Below, piece after piece: positions 9,701 through 18,000 of a stretch of DNA of 52,908 nt (its first letter is position 1; every line of letters starts with the position of its first letter). The position numbers and the translations under genes were made by a program. Below the pieces are notes generated by a model. The model was not told where the DNA came from. It saw nothing but the letters and a program-made list of their open reading frames with translations, and did not search any database. Source of the DNA: Pseudofrankia coriaricola (lineage in GTDB: Bacteria; Actinomycetota; Actinomycetes; Frankiales; Frankiaceae). The stretch is taken from NCBI RefSeq assembly GCF_001854805.1, contig NZ_MBLO01000272.1, positions 52,660 through 105,567 on the forward strand. The letters run 5' to 3'.

Positions 9701-9832
9701 CCCTGGGGCGCCCGCGCGGCCGACGAGGCACGACGCCTGGCGAGCACCGTCGAGCGTGCCGCCCGGCGGTCGGCCTCCCCGCGTCGCCGCCTCGCCACCC
9801 GGCTGGCTCCTCGCCGAGTCCTCGGCCGGTAG
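6776..9832 (+). CDS. Transglutaminase-fold membrane protein (TgpA-like) lacking the catalytic triad
   Basis: 1,018 residues. After a 130-residue polar N-terminus there are about six membrane segments (from about 140 to 320), another at about 390-410, then a large external part with the transglutaminase-like core at about 690-775, a C-terminal membrane helix (about 840-860) and a cytoplasmic DUF4129-like tail. The core aligns well, but the three catalytic positions are changed: GTSEQFA has Ser708 where the family has Cys, LAWAEV has Leu751 instead of His, and WLPFFPT has Phe767 instead of Asp. Spacing (43 and 16 residues) is normal, so the fold is probably kept while protease/transferase chemistry is lost. 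The gene overlaps DUF58 by four bases. Role inferred: structural partner of the MoxR/DUF58 complex. Confidence 0.88.
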   Translation: MNGRNSPDLLENLRRRERRESPSRSGGSARRGGGTDSPTAPTVPMARLSEAATAATPVPVPQTDADRGGADGTSGGDGAGAPDAAGAAGSRERGRRITPGERGRQAFGGAGPRRSRVTFGLERRGVARPAERWPRRVLALALVAALAAVDGWGFLRLFSPADLRLAIPAAAAGPVVLVGAVSWRRGRPAPFALSALLWTAGFVTTAGATIAAGTPFDRLAAVRAGVTNGPSRLLDVVVPSPAEPDLLVVPVLVTWLAAAVGAELVMRTKTRLLPALPALFGLLAGTAASLPAAGSNLAPAAALTALVGLLALARRPTAADDAAGSAGAPIASGALTTTTAPTAPTAEPAVTAVGPGSSASAGSARADEPPPRITLGPDRPSRLPGAARATVALAVVVAAGLAAGGRLPAALHAGAPVDPRAYRSTPAAPVDGLNPLSALAGWSTHPDEDLFTVRLTGQSAGPVPLRLAVLSGFDGATWTSSASYTRAGREVPATGGTGADRGGARVTQQVTVTGLTGQLLPALDRPVELDAPASPPAAAPTTAQPRDAGSGQGVNRGPAPGATGSTGAAGSAAGTETRTADAGSGGGFAVDLTDGLLLRTVPLAAGERFTIVSAPRPTRSLNELAALTTATAATASTDAEYLALPADIPPVLRALAKVAAGQGNGPFQQAALLQHYLATNFRFDPQVPPGHSLAHVEHFVADTRRGTSEQFATTFVLAARILGLPSRVVVGFAPDAQARPATVAVTGRQALAWAEVRFDGAGWLPFFPTPAATDARGAPLAGSAQGESAVQAAAVDAAVRGPLTAPAAATQPAITVAPPAGRATDIHGFLSKAGLTAAALIAGYLLVAFARPAARRHRRLSGRRRPRERVVLAWAHALDALASAGVRIPESASPAEVVQLGAVAGGGAGDHSAGRGSSLSALRGLANLATLALFGPGPGPDAGTGTGKANGESVQTRRPPAGPGAAGSPSVGWEGPWGARAADEARRLASTVERAARRSASPRRRLATRLAPRRVLGR

Positions 9833-9871
9833 GGCTGGCGCTTCGCGCCAGCCGTCGGGCGCTGAGCGCCC
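9833..9871 (+). terminator. Double hairpin terminator after the moxR operon
   Basis: Immediately after the stop codon, GGCTGGCGC (9833-9841) pairs perfectly with GCGCCAGCC (9845-9853) across a TTC loop. A second hairpin, GGGCGC-TGA-GCGCCC, follows at 9857-9871. There is no T-tract, which is common for high-GC actinomycete terminators. Confidence 0.7.
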
Positions 9872-9931
9872 TCTGACGTGGTTCCGGGCCGATGCACTTG
9901 ACCGTGGCCGCGCTGGGTTCGGTCCGGTCAG

Positions 9932-9966
9932 ATGGCTGAGTTGACGCCGCGCTGAGGCGCCGTCGC
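9932..9966. repeat. Dispersed repeat family, copy A
   Basis: TGGCTGAGTTG followed by CCGCGCT and GGCGCCGTCGC at fixed spacing. The same 35-base core occurs at 29856-29891 and, more diverged, at about 29655-29687. All copies lie between genes. Confidence 0.55.
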
Positions 9967-10012
9967 CATCGGTGGCTGGGCCGGCGCTGGTCTCGGCCGA
10001 TAGGTTCGTGGT

Positions 10013-10405
10013 GTGCGGCTGGGACTAGTGGCATTGATCGTCGAGGACTACGACCCCGCGATCGCGTTCTTCACCGATGTGCTGGGCTTCGAGCTGGTCG
10101 AGGACTCGCCGGCGGCGACGAACAGCGGGCGCCCGAAGCGCTGGGTCGTGGTGCGGCCGCCCGGCGCCGAGACGGGAATCCTGCTCGCCCGCGCCGACGG
10201 TGAGCGCCAGGCGGCGGCCGTCGGCGACCAGGCCGCCGGCCGCGTCGGTTTCTTCCTGAATGTCGACGACTTCGAGGCCGCCTACCAGCGGCTGCTCGCC
10301 GCGGGCGTCACCTTCATGGCCGAGCCGCGCGCCGAGCCCTACGGCAAGGTGGTCGTCTTCCTCGACATCGCCGGCAACCGCTGGGACCTCATCGGCCCTG
10401 CCTAG
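10013..10405 (+). CDS. VOC (glyoxalase/bleomycin-resistance) family protein
   Basis: 130 residues, one VOC domain. The start reads LVALIVEDYDPAIAFFTDVLGFELVED, the usual first beta-alpha-beta unit, and the second half contains FFLNVDDFEAAYQRLLAAGVTF and ends VVFLDIAGNRWDLI, which is typical. Members bind a metal through paired His/Glu/Gln residues and do diverse small-molecule chemistry, so the substrate cannot be inferred. The GTG start has no obvious ribosome binding site and may be leaderless. The gene stands alone between the moxR terminator and the kinase gene. Confidence 0.85.
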   Translation: MRLGLVALIVEDYDPAIAFFTDVLGFELVEDSPAATNSGRPKRWVVVRPPGAETGILLARADGERQAAAVGDQAAGRVGFFLNVDDFEAAYQRLLAAGVTFMAEPRAEPYGKVVVFLDIAGNRWDLIGPA

Positions 10406-10747
10406 GCCCGCGTCGCCAGCCGGATCCCAGCTCGCCGCTGAAACGCCAGACGGCCAACGCTCACCTCCCCCCGCCGCCGGTTGAATTAGACGCGCGACAA
10501 TGACGACATATCCCTCGGGACCTCGCTTGCCAACGCCTTCGCCCGGCCGCCACGCCGTCCGCTCATAGGGCCTTCTCATCCGTCGGAGCTATGACGGACG
10601 AGGGCCGCGCCGCGGCCGGCCGGCGCCTGACGGCCGCGCCTGGCGGGCGAACACCCAGCATGGCGGCCGACCGCTTTCCGGCGAGTCGGTCGCCAGCGCT
10701 GTCGGACCTGTCGGGTATACGACAGAAGACAACCAGACTGTCGCGCG
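10406..10747. other. Intergenic region before the PASTA kinase
   Basis: About 340 bases with no supported gene. Short ORFs exist on both strands but have no recognisable motif. The kinase promoter is expected in this stretch; I could not identify clear -35/-10 elements. Confidence 0.4.
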
Positions 10748-13624
10748 GTGCGTCCTGAAGGAAGGACGCGCTGCCGTCCGACCACATCCAAGGTTGACCC
10801 CGGGGGCGACGTGGACTCACGCGGAGGCGGGGCCGGCTCGCCCGCGCTCAGGCCAGGCCTGTCCGCGGGCAACGAGTCCGCCCTCCCCCACGATGGCGGC
10901 TCGGATCCGAGCCTCGAGCCGCCCGACAGGCCGCTCGCGGCCATGCGGACGCTTCCGCTGCCCGGCAATCCGCTGCGGCCGTCGGACCCGCGCGAGCTGG
11001 GCGGCTACGAGCTGCTGGCCCGGCTCGGCGAGGGCGGCATGGGCACCGTCTACCTGGGCCGCTCGCCGGCCGGCCGGCGGGTGGCGGTCAAGGTCGTGCG
11101 CGCCGAGCTCGCCGACGATCCCGAGTACCGCGCCCGGTTCCGGCGCGAGGCCGAGGTCGCCCAGCGGGTGGCCCGTTACTGCACCGCCGAGGTGCTCGAC
11201 GCCGTCGACCCCTCGGACGGGCCTCCTTACCTGGTCACCGAGTTCGTCGACGGCCCGTCGCTGGCCGAGACGGTGGCGGCGCACGGCCCGCTCGGCTCGG
11301 CCGACGTCGAACGGCTCGCGGTCAGCGTGGCGAGCGCCATGGCCGTCATCCACGCCGCCGGCCTGGTACACCGCGACCTCAAACCGTCCAACGTGCTGCT
11401 CTCCCAGTTCGGCCCGCGCGTGATCGACTTCGGGGTAGCCTGGGCGCCGGACAGCGTGACGGTGACCAGGGACCTGGTGGTCGGCACCCCCGCGTTCATG
11501 GCTCCGGAGCAGGCCCGCGGCGAGCGGGTGACGGCCGCGGCGGACGTCTTCGCCTGGGGCGGCCTGATGATTTTCGCCGCGACCGGGCGGCGGCCCTTCG
11601 GGGGCGGCGCCGTGCCGACGGTGCTGTTCCGCATCGTCAACAGCGACCCCGACCTCGACGGCGTCGACGAGTCGCTCACCGATGTCGTGCGCGACGCGAT
11701 GCGCCGCGACCCGGCGGAGCGCCCGACCGCGGGCGAGATCGTCAGCCGGCTGCAAACGCTCAGCCCGACGCGCGGGATCGTGCCGGTCACCGGGGCCGCA
11801 TATGTGGCCGCCTCGGGGACCAGCCAGGCGGACCCGGTCGCGCCGCTGGTCTCGACGCGCGCGGAACTCGGCATTCCGGCGGCGCGGGCGGTCTCGGAAC
11901 TGTCGGCCGCGGGAGCTCCGGACTCCGCCGGCTCCGTGGCCGCGGCGGCCGGCCCGGCCGCCGCGAACGGCGTCGTGCCCACCGCCGGCGCTGACAGCGC
12001 TGACAGCACTGACAGCACTGACAGCACTGACAGTGATCCGCGGGCCATGGTCGCCACCGGCGACGACAATCCCACGATCGGGTCCGGTCCGGTCCTGGCC
12101 GGCCTCGCCGTCGACGGCGAGGCCGGCCAGGAGGCCCGCGCTGAGACGCCGGCCCACCTCGGCGCCGGCGGCGCCAGCGCGACCGGCGACGGGCCTGGCC
12201 CCAGCGGGCGCGCGCAGACAGACACGGTCGTGCTGCGGGGAGGCCAGGCCAGGGAGCGGACGGCCGAGACACTCGCGCTGGCGGGTCACGGTGACGCGGA
12301 GCCGCGCGAGCGGTACGCCGAGGCGCCCACGACCACCGCCGAGCGCCAGTACCGCGACGAAGTCTCCTCACGCCGCCGGCGCGCGCGGCATACCCTGCCC
12401 GGCCGCCTGCCCTGGACGACGCTGATCAGCGCGTTCAGCGTGCTGGTCGCGCTGGTGGCCGTCGGCGTCGCGGCCAGGGCCGCGCTGGAGCGGCCAGCCG
12501 GCAGGGCGCAGTCGGGTGTCCTCGCCGCCTCCGAGCTGACCGTCCCGGGCGACCTGGTGGGGCTCACCGCGGCCGATGCGGAGAAGCGGCTGCGGGCGGC
12601 CGGGTTCAATCACGTCCGCCGGGAGATGACGCCGAACATCAAGGTGAAGGGCACCGTGCTGCAGGTCCGGCCCGGTGGGGACAGCCAGCTGGAGGCGACG
12701 GAGACGATCACGCTCGTCGTGTCGGCCGGCCTGGAGTCCATCAGGGTGCCCGAGGTCGTCGGGCTGACCGAGTCCGCGGCGAGGGGGACCCTGCAGGACG
12801 CCGGCCTCACCGTCGTGGTGCGGACGAGCACTGGCCCGGCCGTGGTCGGTCCCGGGCGGGTCGCCGCCGTGAACCCGGTCGCCCGCAGCGAGGTGGCGGC
12901 CGGCTCGACGGTGACGATCACGGTCATCGTCCCGAGCGGCACCCGGTCGTTGGCGAAGATGCCGGACGTCGTCGGGCAGCCCGCCGACCAGGCGCAGACG
13001 ACCGTGCGGGCCGCCGGCTTCACCGACATCGCGCTCGACTATGCGGCGAGTTCCGCCGCGGCCGGCATGGTGACCGCCACGGACCCGCCCGCCGGCGGCT
13101 CGACAGCCAAGAACGCGACCGTGACGCTGACCGTGTCGACCGGCCCGGGGCACACCACCGTGAACGACGTCGCGGGCCGGCCGGAGGCGGAGGCACGCGC
13201 GGCGCTGGAAGCCGCCGGACTCGTCGTCACGGTCAGGTATGACACCGGGCCGTCGGGCGTCGGGCCCGGCCTGGTGGAGACGGTCGACCCGGTGTCGGGC
13301 AGTCAGGTCGCGCTGCACAGCAAGGTGACGATCACGGTCGTCAGCACGCAGGTGACGGTCCCGTACACGGTCAATTCCCAACGGGCGCAGGCAGAGAAGA
13401 CGCTCAACTCATATGGCCTCGACGTGGTCGTGGTCCGGCAGACCAGCGACCAGCCGGTCGGCACGGTGCTCGCGCAGACGCCGGAGTCCGGCACTGTGCG
13501 GCGCGGCTCGAGCGTCACGTTGACCGTCGCGAAGGCACCGGACGCGCCCAGCTCCCCCGGTTCCACGACCGGGCCCCCGGCCACCGTTCCGCCTACCGAT
13601 ACCTCGCCGACCGGCGCGCCCTGA
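10748..13624 (+). CDS. PASTA-domain Ser/Thr protein kinase (PknB-like)
   Basis: Up to 958 residues. The kinase domain (about 78-340) has the glycine loop GEGGMGTVYLG, Lys115 in VAVK, the catalytic loop HRDLKPSN with Asp210, DFG at 227-229 and the APE-like motif MAPEQARGE. A long low-complexity linker follows, then one membrane helix (about 557-580, TLISAFSVLVALVAVGVAARAAL) and five PASTA domains (starting near 598, 667, 738, 804 and 868), then a Pro/Thr tail. PASTA kinases sense muropeptides or lipid II outside the cell and phosphorylate division and wall-synthesis proteins inside. The N-terminal start is uncertain: GTG at 10748 or 10811 or ATG at 10943 are all in frame, and the kinase fold only needs the last. 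It is not next to division genes, so it is probably not the main PknB. Confidence 0.92.
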   Translation: MRPEGRTRCRPTTSKVDPGGDVDSRGGGAGSPALRPGLSAGNESALPHDGGSDPSLEPPDRPLAAMRTLPLPGNPLRPSDPRELGGYELLARLGEGGMGTVYLGRSPAGRRVAVKVVRAELADDPEYRARFRREAEVAQRVARYCTAEVLDAVDPSDGPPYLVTEFVDGPSLAETVAAHGPLGSADVERLAVSVASAMAVIHAAGLVHRDLKPSNVLLSQFGPRVIDFGVAWAPDSVTVTRDLVVGTPAFMAPEQARGERVTAAADVFAWGGLMIFAATGRRPFGGGAVPTVLFRIVNSDPDLDGVDESLTDVVRDAMRRDPAERPTAGEIVSRLQTLSPTRGIVPVTGAAYVAASGTSQADPVAPLVSTRAELGIPAARAVSELSAAGAPDSAGSVAAAAGPAAANGVVPTAGADSADSTDSTDSTDSDPRAMVATGDDNPTIGSGPVLAGLAVDGEAGQEARAETPAHLGAGGASATGDGPGPSGRAQTDTVVLRGGQARERTAETLALAGHGDAEPRERYAEAPTTTAERQYRDEVSSRRRRARHTLPGRLPWTTLISAFSVLVALVAVGVAARAALERPAGRAQSGVLAASELTVPGDLVGLTAADAEKRLRAAGFNHVRREMTPNIKVKGTVLQVRPGGDSQLEATETITLVVSAGLESIRVPEVVGLTESAARGTLQDAGLTVVVRTSTGPAVVGPGRVAAVNPVARSEVAAGSTVTITVIVPSGTRSLAKMPDVVGQPADQAQTTVRAAGFTDIALDYAASSAAAGMVTATDPPAGGSTAKNATVTLTVSTGPGHTTVNDVAGRPEAEARAALEAAGLVVTVRYDTGPSGVGPGLVETVDPVSGSQVALHSKVTITVVSTQVTVPYTVNSQRAQAEKTLNSYGLDVVVVRQTSDQPVGTVLAQTPESGTVRRGSSVTLTVAKAPDAPSSPGSTTGPPATVPPTDTSPTGAP
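11990..12034 (+). repeat. 9-bp tandem repeat in kinase linker
   Basis: Five copies of a 9-base unit (consensus ACTGACAGC) encode alternating (S/T)-D-S in the cytoplasmic linker. The unit length keeps the frame, so copy-number changes would only lengthen the linker. Confidence 0.8.
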
Positions 13625-14027
13625 GCGGGCCGTCATCGCCGCGGCCGCGTCGGCCAGGGCCGGGGCCAGGGTGTTCCGGGGGCGTGTCGGCCGCGCGCGT
13701 CCGGCGCGCGCGTCCGGCGGTCCTCCGCTCGGAGCTGGGCAGGGCGGCACCGAGTGCGGGAAAAATCTGTCAGACCACGCCGGTACCATCACACTGCATT
13801 CAGTGGATCCAGCACGGGCAGCACAAACCTTGCGATACGTATACGGAGGTCCTAATCTAGGGCGCGGTCAAGAGGATGGCGTCAAGACCTGGCTCGTCGT
13901 CCGGCAACCTTCGCGCAAGGTGCCCCAGGGAACGACCTGATCGTCGTCGGCGACGGCTGGCGGCGATAACGCGGATCTCCCGAGCCGACATGGGCACGGG
14001 GGTCCACCGAGGCCCCCGGAGGTATAC
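13625..14027. other. Intergenic region upstream of the DUF3293 gene
   Basis: About 400 bases. It contains a 12-base direct repeat (GCGCGCGTCCGG at 13693-13704 and 13706-13717) and a less GC-rich part (13780-13860) with the palindromic ATACGTAT near 13835, the best candidate for a promoter. The short ORF across 13671-13940 has no recognisable content and I do not call it. Confidence 0.4.
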
Positions 14028-15050
14028 GTGTCGATGCGTCCGAATCCTGGCCGTGCCGAGTTGTTGGCGCTCCTGGGCGCCCAGCCCGGGGCCACAGCCG
14101 CGGCCGCCTCCCGTTCGTACCTCGACCGTCGGCGGGACCTGCTGTCCCACGACCCGGACTGGCGCCGACCGGAGGTCGCGCGACTGGACGATGCCTTCGG
14201 CCGGCTGCGCGCCGCGACGGACGTGGAGAGGCGGCTCGCCGGCTACCGGCCGACCCGGGTCCGCGTCGGCGTCGGCGCCGCGACTGTGGTGGTCGCCCCC
14301 GCGGCCCGCGGCACCACCGAGGGTGACTTCCCGTTCTCCGACGTCGAGCGTGTCCACGTCCTCACGGCGTTCAACCCGCGTTCCCGGCCGCTGCGCCCGC
14401 ATGAGAACGCCAGCCGGCAGCGGGCGCTGGCTGGCAGGGTCGCCGCGACCGGCCTGCCCTCCTGGCCGGCCGTCGGCGGCGACGAGAAGAACACCGAGCT
14501 CAGCATCGCCGTCGCCGGCCTGACCAGGGCACGGGCGCGGGCGCTGGGCGCCGAGTTCGAACAGGACGCGATCTTCGAGTGGACACCGGCGGCGTGGTCG
14601 CTCGTACCCTGCGACGAGCTGGTCACGCCGCGGGAGCTCGGCTGGCGTGTCTCCCGCACCGCGGCGCCGCTGCCCGACCCGCTGGCGGCCCGGCCGCGGG
14701 CCGACGCGTCGACGACCGAGGCGGGCGCGGCGCTGGAGACTGCCCTCGCCGCCGAGGCCGAAGCCGCGGAGGCCGCGGCGATCGCCAGGGCCAGGGACCA
14801 GGCGGGCGACGCGCCGTCGGCGGGGACCGACCCGGCGGAACCCGGCCAGCCGGCCGTCTCCCCCGCCGGTCCTGCGACGCCGTCGGGCGGGGCGTCCCCC
14901 ACTGGCCCGACGACGCCGTCGGGCGCCACGCCCACCTCGGACGCCGCGCCCGTCTCTCCAGCGGACGAGCCCGCGTCCCCCCGGCCCGCGAGCGCGGCCA
15001 AGGGGGACGCCTCGACCACCCCGCGGGACCACGGGGGCGGCAATGAGTGA
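14028..15050 (+). CDS. DUF3293 domain protein
   Basis: 340 residues. The GTG start follows GGAGG with a 5-base spacer, better than the ATG six bases later. Residues about 100-200 match the DUF3293 pattern: VHVLTAFNPRSRPL, then NASRQRAL and EQDAIFEW. The N-terminal 80 residues look helical and charged (LLALLGAQPGATAAAASRSY, reminiscent of a degenerate J-like or helical domain, but I would not name it). The last 110 residues are an Ala/Pro/Thr-rich tail that is probably disordered. DUF3293 has no established function. The stop overlaps the next start (ATGAGTGA), so the two proteins are co-translated and may work together. Confidence 0.8.
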   Translation: MSMRPNPGRAELLALLGAQPGATAAAASRSYLDRRRDLLSHDPDWRRPEVARLDDAFGRLRAATDVERRLAGYRPTRVRVGVGAATVVVAPAARGTTEGDFPFSDVERVHVLTAFNPRSRPLRPHENASRQRALAGRVAATGLPSWPAVGGDEKNTELSIAVAGLTRARARALGAEFEQDAIFEWTPAAWSLVPCDELVTPRELGWRVSRTAAPLPDPLAARPRADASTTEAGAALETALAAEAEAAEAAAIARARDQAGDAPSAGTDPAEPGQPAVSPAGPATPSGGASPTGPTTPSGATPTSDAAPVSPADEPASPRPASAAKGDASTTPRDHGGGNE

Positions 15051-18000
15051 CGCGGTGGGGTTCAACACCGGGCTCCCGCTCGCCGCGCGGCTGCGCGAGC
15101 ACGTCCTGCGCCAGCTGGGCGCCGAGGACGAGTGGATCGGCCAGGGCCCGGGCGGAACCGGGCTGGTCTGGCGACACAGCGAGCTCGGCACCCTGCTCGA
15201 GCTTCTCCCGGTGCCCGGCGGCGCGTCGTCGGTCGCGGTGCTGCGGGTCACGACGCCGGTCGCGACCGTCGACGACCTCGCGCGGGCGGCCGCGCTGTGC
15301 CGGCGGCGCAACGGCGAGAGCACCCTCAACCGCTGGCTGGCCGGCCCCTGGCCCGCCATTCCCTACCGGGACGAAACGGACGACGACGAGGACGAGGACG
15401 AAAACGAGGACGACGGCCCGGGCGGCGGCATCTCGCTCCGGGCCGTGTTCCACGGCGACGAACCGACCGGGCAGGCGCCGCCGCTCGACGCGAGCCCGGC
15501 GTACCTGGTGGCCCTCCCGGGCCAGGACGAAGTCGATCAGGCCTCCGTTCCGGGAGAGCCCGAAGCGCCCAGTGGCGGGCCGCCGGCGGACGAGGGCGAC
15601 GAGCCCGAGCCCGGCGGTGAAGACGACCAGAGCAACGTGCTCTACCTGTCCTGCTCGTTCGTCGTCGGGCGGCGCGAGCAGCCCCGCGACGAGGAGGACG
15701 AGGAGGAGGACGAGGACACCGACGTCGACGAGATCCTCGGCGAGGAGGGCGGGGCCGTGCTGGCCGAGCTCGCCGTCGCCACGGTCGGCGACCAGATCGC
15801 GGTGGCGGTCGGCGCGCTGGACGCCGGGCTCCACGACGAGGTCGCCGGGGTCCCGTTCGTGTACCGCGACGAGGAGGGGCACTCCCGTCCGGGCCGGCAC
15901 CGGGTCACGCAGTATCACGACACGCTGCATGCCGACGCCGAGACCGACAACACCTTGCTGTGGCGGGGGCTGCTGACCGCGTTCGACGAGCTGCGCTACG
16001 ACCAGGAGATCGACGGCGGCCCGGTCTGGGGCTCGGGCGACGGGCGCGGCTTCCGGTGCGAGGTGCCGTTCGGCTGGGGGCCGTTCCAGGTCCCGGACGA
16101 CCGTCCCGTGGAGGTCGTGGCGGCGCGGGAGACGGCGGGCTCGCTGACGAGCGTCGTACGTGCCAGTCGGCAGGACCCGCATCCGCTGGCCGGCGAGGGC
16201 CTGGTCATCAGTATGCGGACACCGGTTCACCTGCGGCCAGGCGACGACGTCGCGGGGCTGCTGGCCGCGCTCAACCGCCAGGACGTGGCCGACCCGGGCG
16301 GCGCGCACGGCATCGGGGCCTGGGTCATGCACGGCGACCAACCGACCTGGCAGCTCTTCCTGCCGAACGCGCTCGCCTCCACCAGCCAGCTGAGGGCTCA
16401 GGGGCTGCTGCGCGAGATTCTGCTGGCCACCGCCGGCGCGTCGCTGCTCGCCCGCCGGCTGCTGCTCACGGACGAGGATCTCACCCGGTTCGACCGTCGC
16501 CCGGTCGGCCCGGCCTCCCGGCAACCAGCGGGACTCGCCTTCGCGGCGAGCATCGCCGGCGGCGACGAGCCGGCGCTGGTGCTGGACACGCTCTACTCCG
16601 GACTGGTCGGCCCGGACGTCGAATGGTCCGTGATGGACGGCGCCGGTTTCGACTGGTGGCCGCATCGCGGGCGGCAGCGTGTCCGGATGACGCCGCGGCC
16701 CGTGCCCGACGGCCGGCGCGCCGGCTCGCTGCGCATCGCGACCGAGGTGGCGACCGGCGCGCGGGCGACCCCCGACCTGTTGCGGCTGCTCGCCCGCCGC
16801 AACGCCGAGGACGGCCGCTCGGCCCTGGTCCTCGACCCGGCGGCCGGCACCGTCGAGGCCGTCGCCAGGATTCATGTCGGACCGATGGCCTGGACGCCTG
16901 ACCGGATCTGGGCACGGCTGATCGCGATCGACCAGCTGGTACGCGCCGCGGAGGCGGCCGTCGAGCTCACCCGGCTCGGCGGCCCCGGGCAGGGCGCCGT
17001 CGCGGCCGCGTCGGCGCACCCGACCAGCGGTCCCCGCCCCAGCCGCGACGTGCTGTTCGACGTGCTGCCCGACATCCGTGAGCGGGCGCGCGAAACCATG
17101 CCGGACGCTCAGGTACGCCCCCTCGTGCTTCCGGTCGCGCTGACGGCGCTGATGGCACCCCCACACCGCGTCACCAGCCACCAGCCCGGCCGCGCGCTCA
17201 CCGCCGAGTGGTGGACCCGCACCTTCGACCCGTCGGGCCCGGCCGCGCGCGGCCGCGGCGAGCTGATCGTGACCGAGCACCCGGAGCTCGGGCCGGGGAT
17301 ACGAGCACGTACCTACCTGGACTACCTGCCCGGCGATGTCGACGACCGGGCCGCCTGGTGCAACGACCGCAACCGGGCGCTGCTCGCCGAGGCGACGGTC
17401 GACGATCTCACCGTGGTCGGCGGCTGGGGCCTGGACGCGACCGACACCCCGTGCCTGACCACCTGGTTCTTCCCGGAGACGCTGCTCGGCGAGCATCCCG
17501 ACGAGCTGTCCGCGGCGCTCGGGAAGCTGCTGCGTCTCCAGCAGTGGATCGTCTTCGTCAGCCTCGCCGACTCACCCGTGGCGCCGCTCACCGACACCCG
17601 CGGCGCGCAGGAGCTGGCCGCCGGGCTGCCGTCGTTGTTCGGCACGTTCCGCGCCGTGCTCGACTACCCGTCGGGGCTGACGCTCACGGCCCGCGCCGCC
17701 GGCCGTACCAGCACTCCGGCCTTCCCCGACGCTCCCGCGTCCAACGGCATTTCCCCGTCCAACGGCACCCCCCCGTCCAACGGCACTTCCCCGTCCAACG
17801 GCACTTCCCCGTCCAACGGCACTTCGGCGTCCAACGGCACTTCGGCGTCCAACGGCACTTCGGCATCCGAGGGCCTGGCCACGTCGATCGGCTTTCCCAC
17901 CCCCGCTGACGACACGGGGGAGGTGGTCGTCATCGAGCTGGTACGCCCCTACACGCCGCCGGCGCACGAGGAGCTGATGAGCTCGCCGCGGCTCGCGCAA

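Noticed and set aside
13671-13940. 90-codon plus-strand ORF before the DUF3293 gene
   Set aside because: No motif and an improbable composition; the region is better read as a promoter.
14623-17496. 957-codon minus-strand ORF opposite the DUF3293/giant pair
   Set aside because: Low-complexity Arg/Pro/Val/Gly sequence without domains; the plus strand has good ribosome binding sites and coupled starts.
17740-17865. Regular repeat, possibly a CRISPR array
   Set aside because: Units are adjacent with no spacers and are in frame inside a gene.
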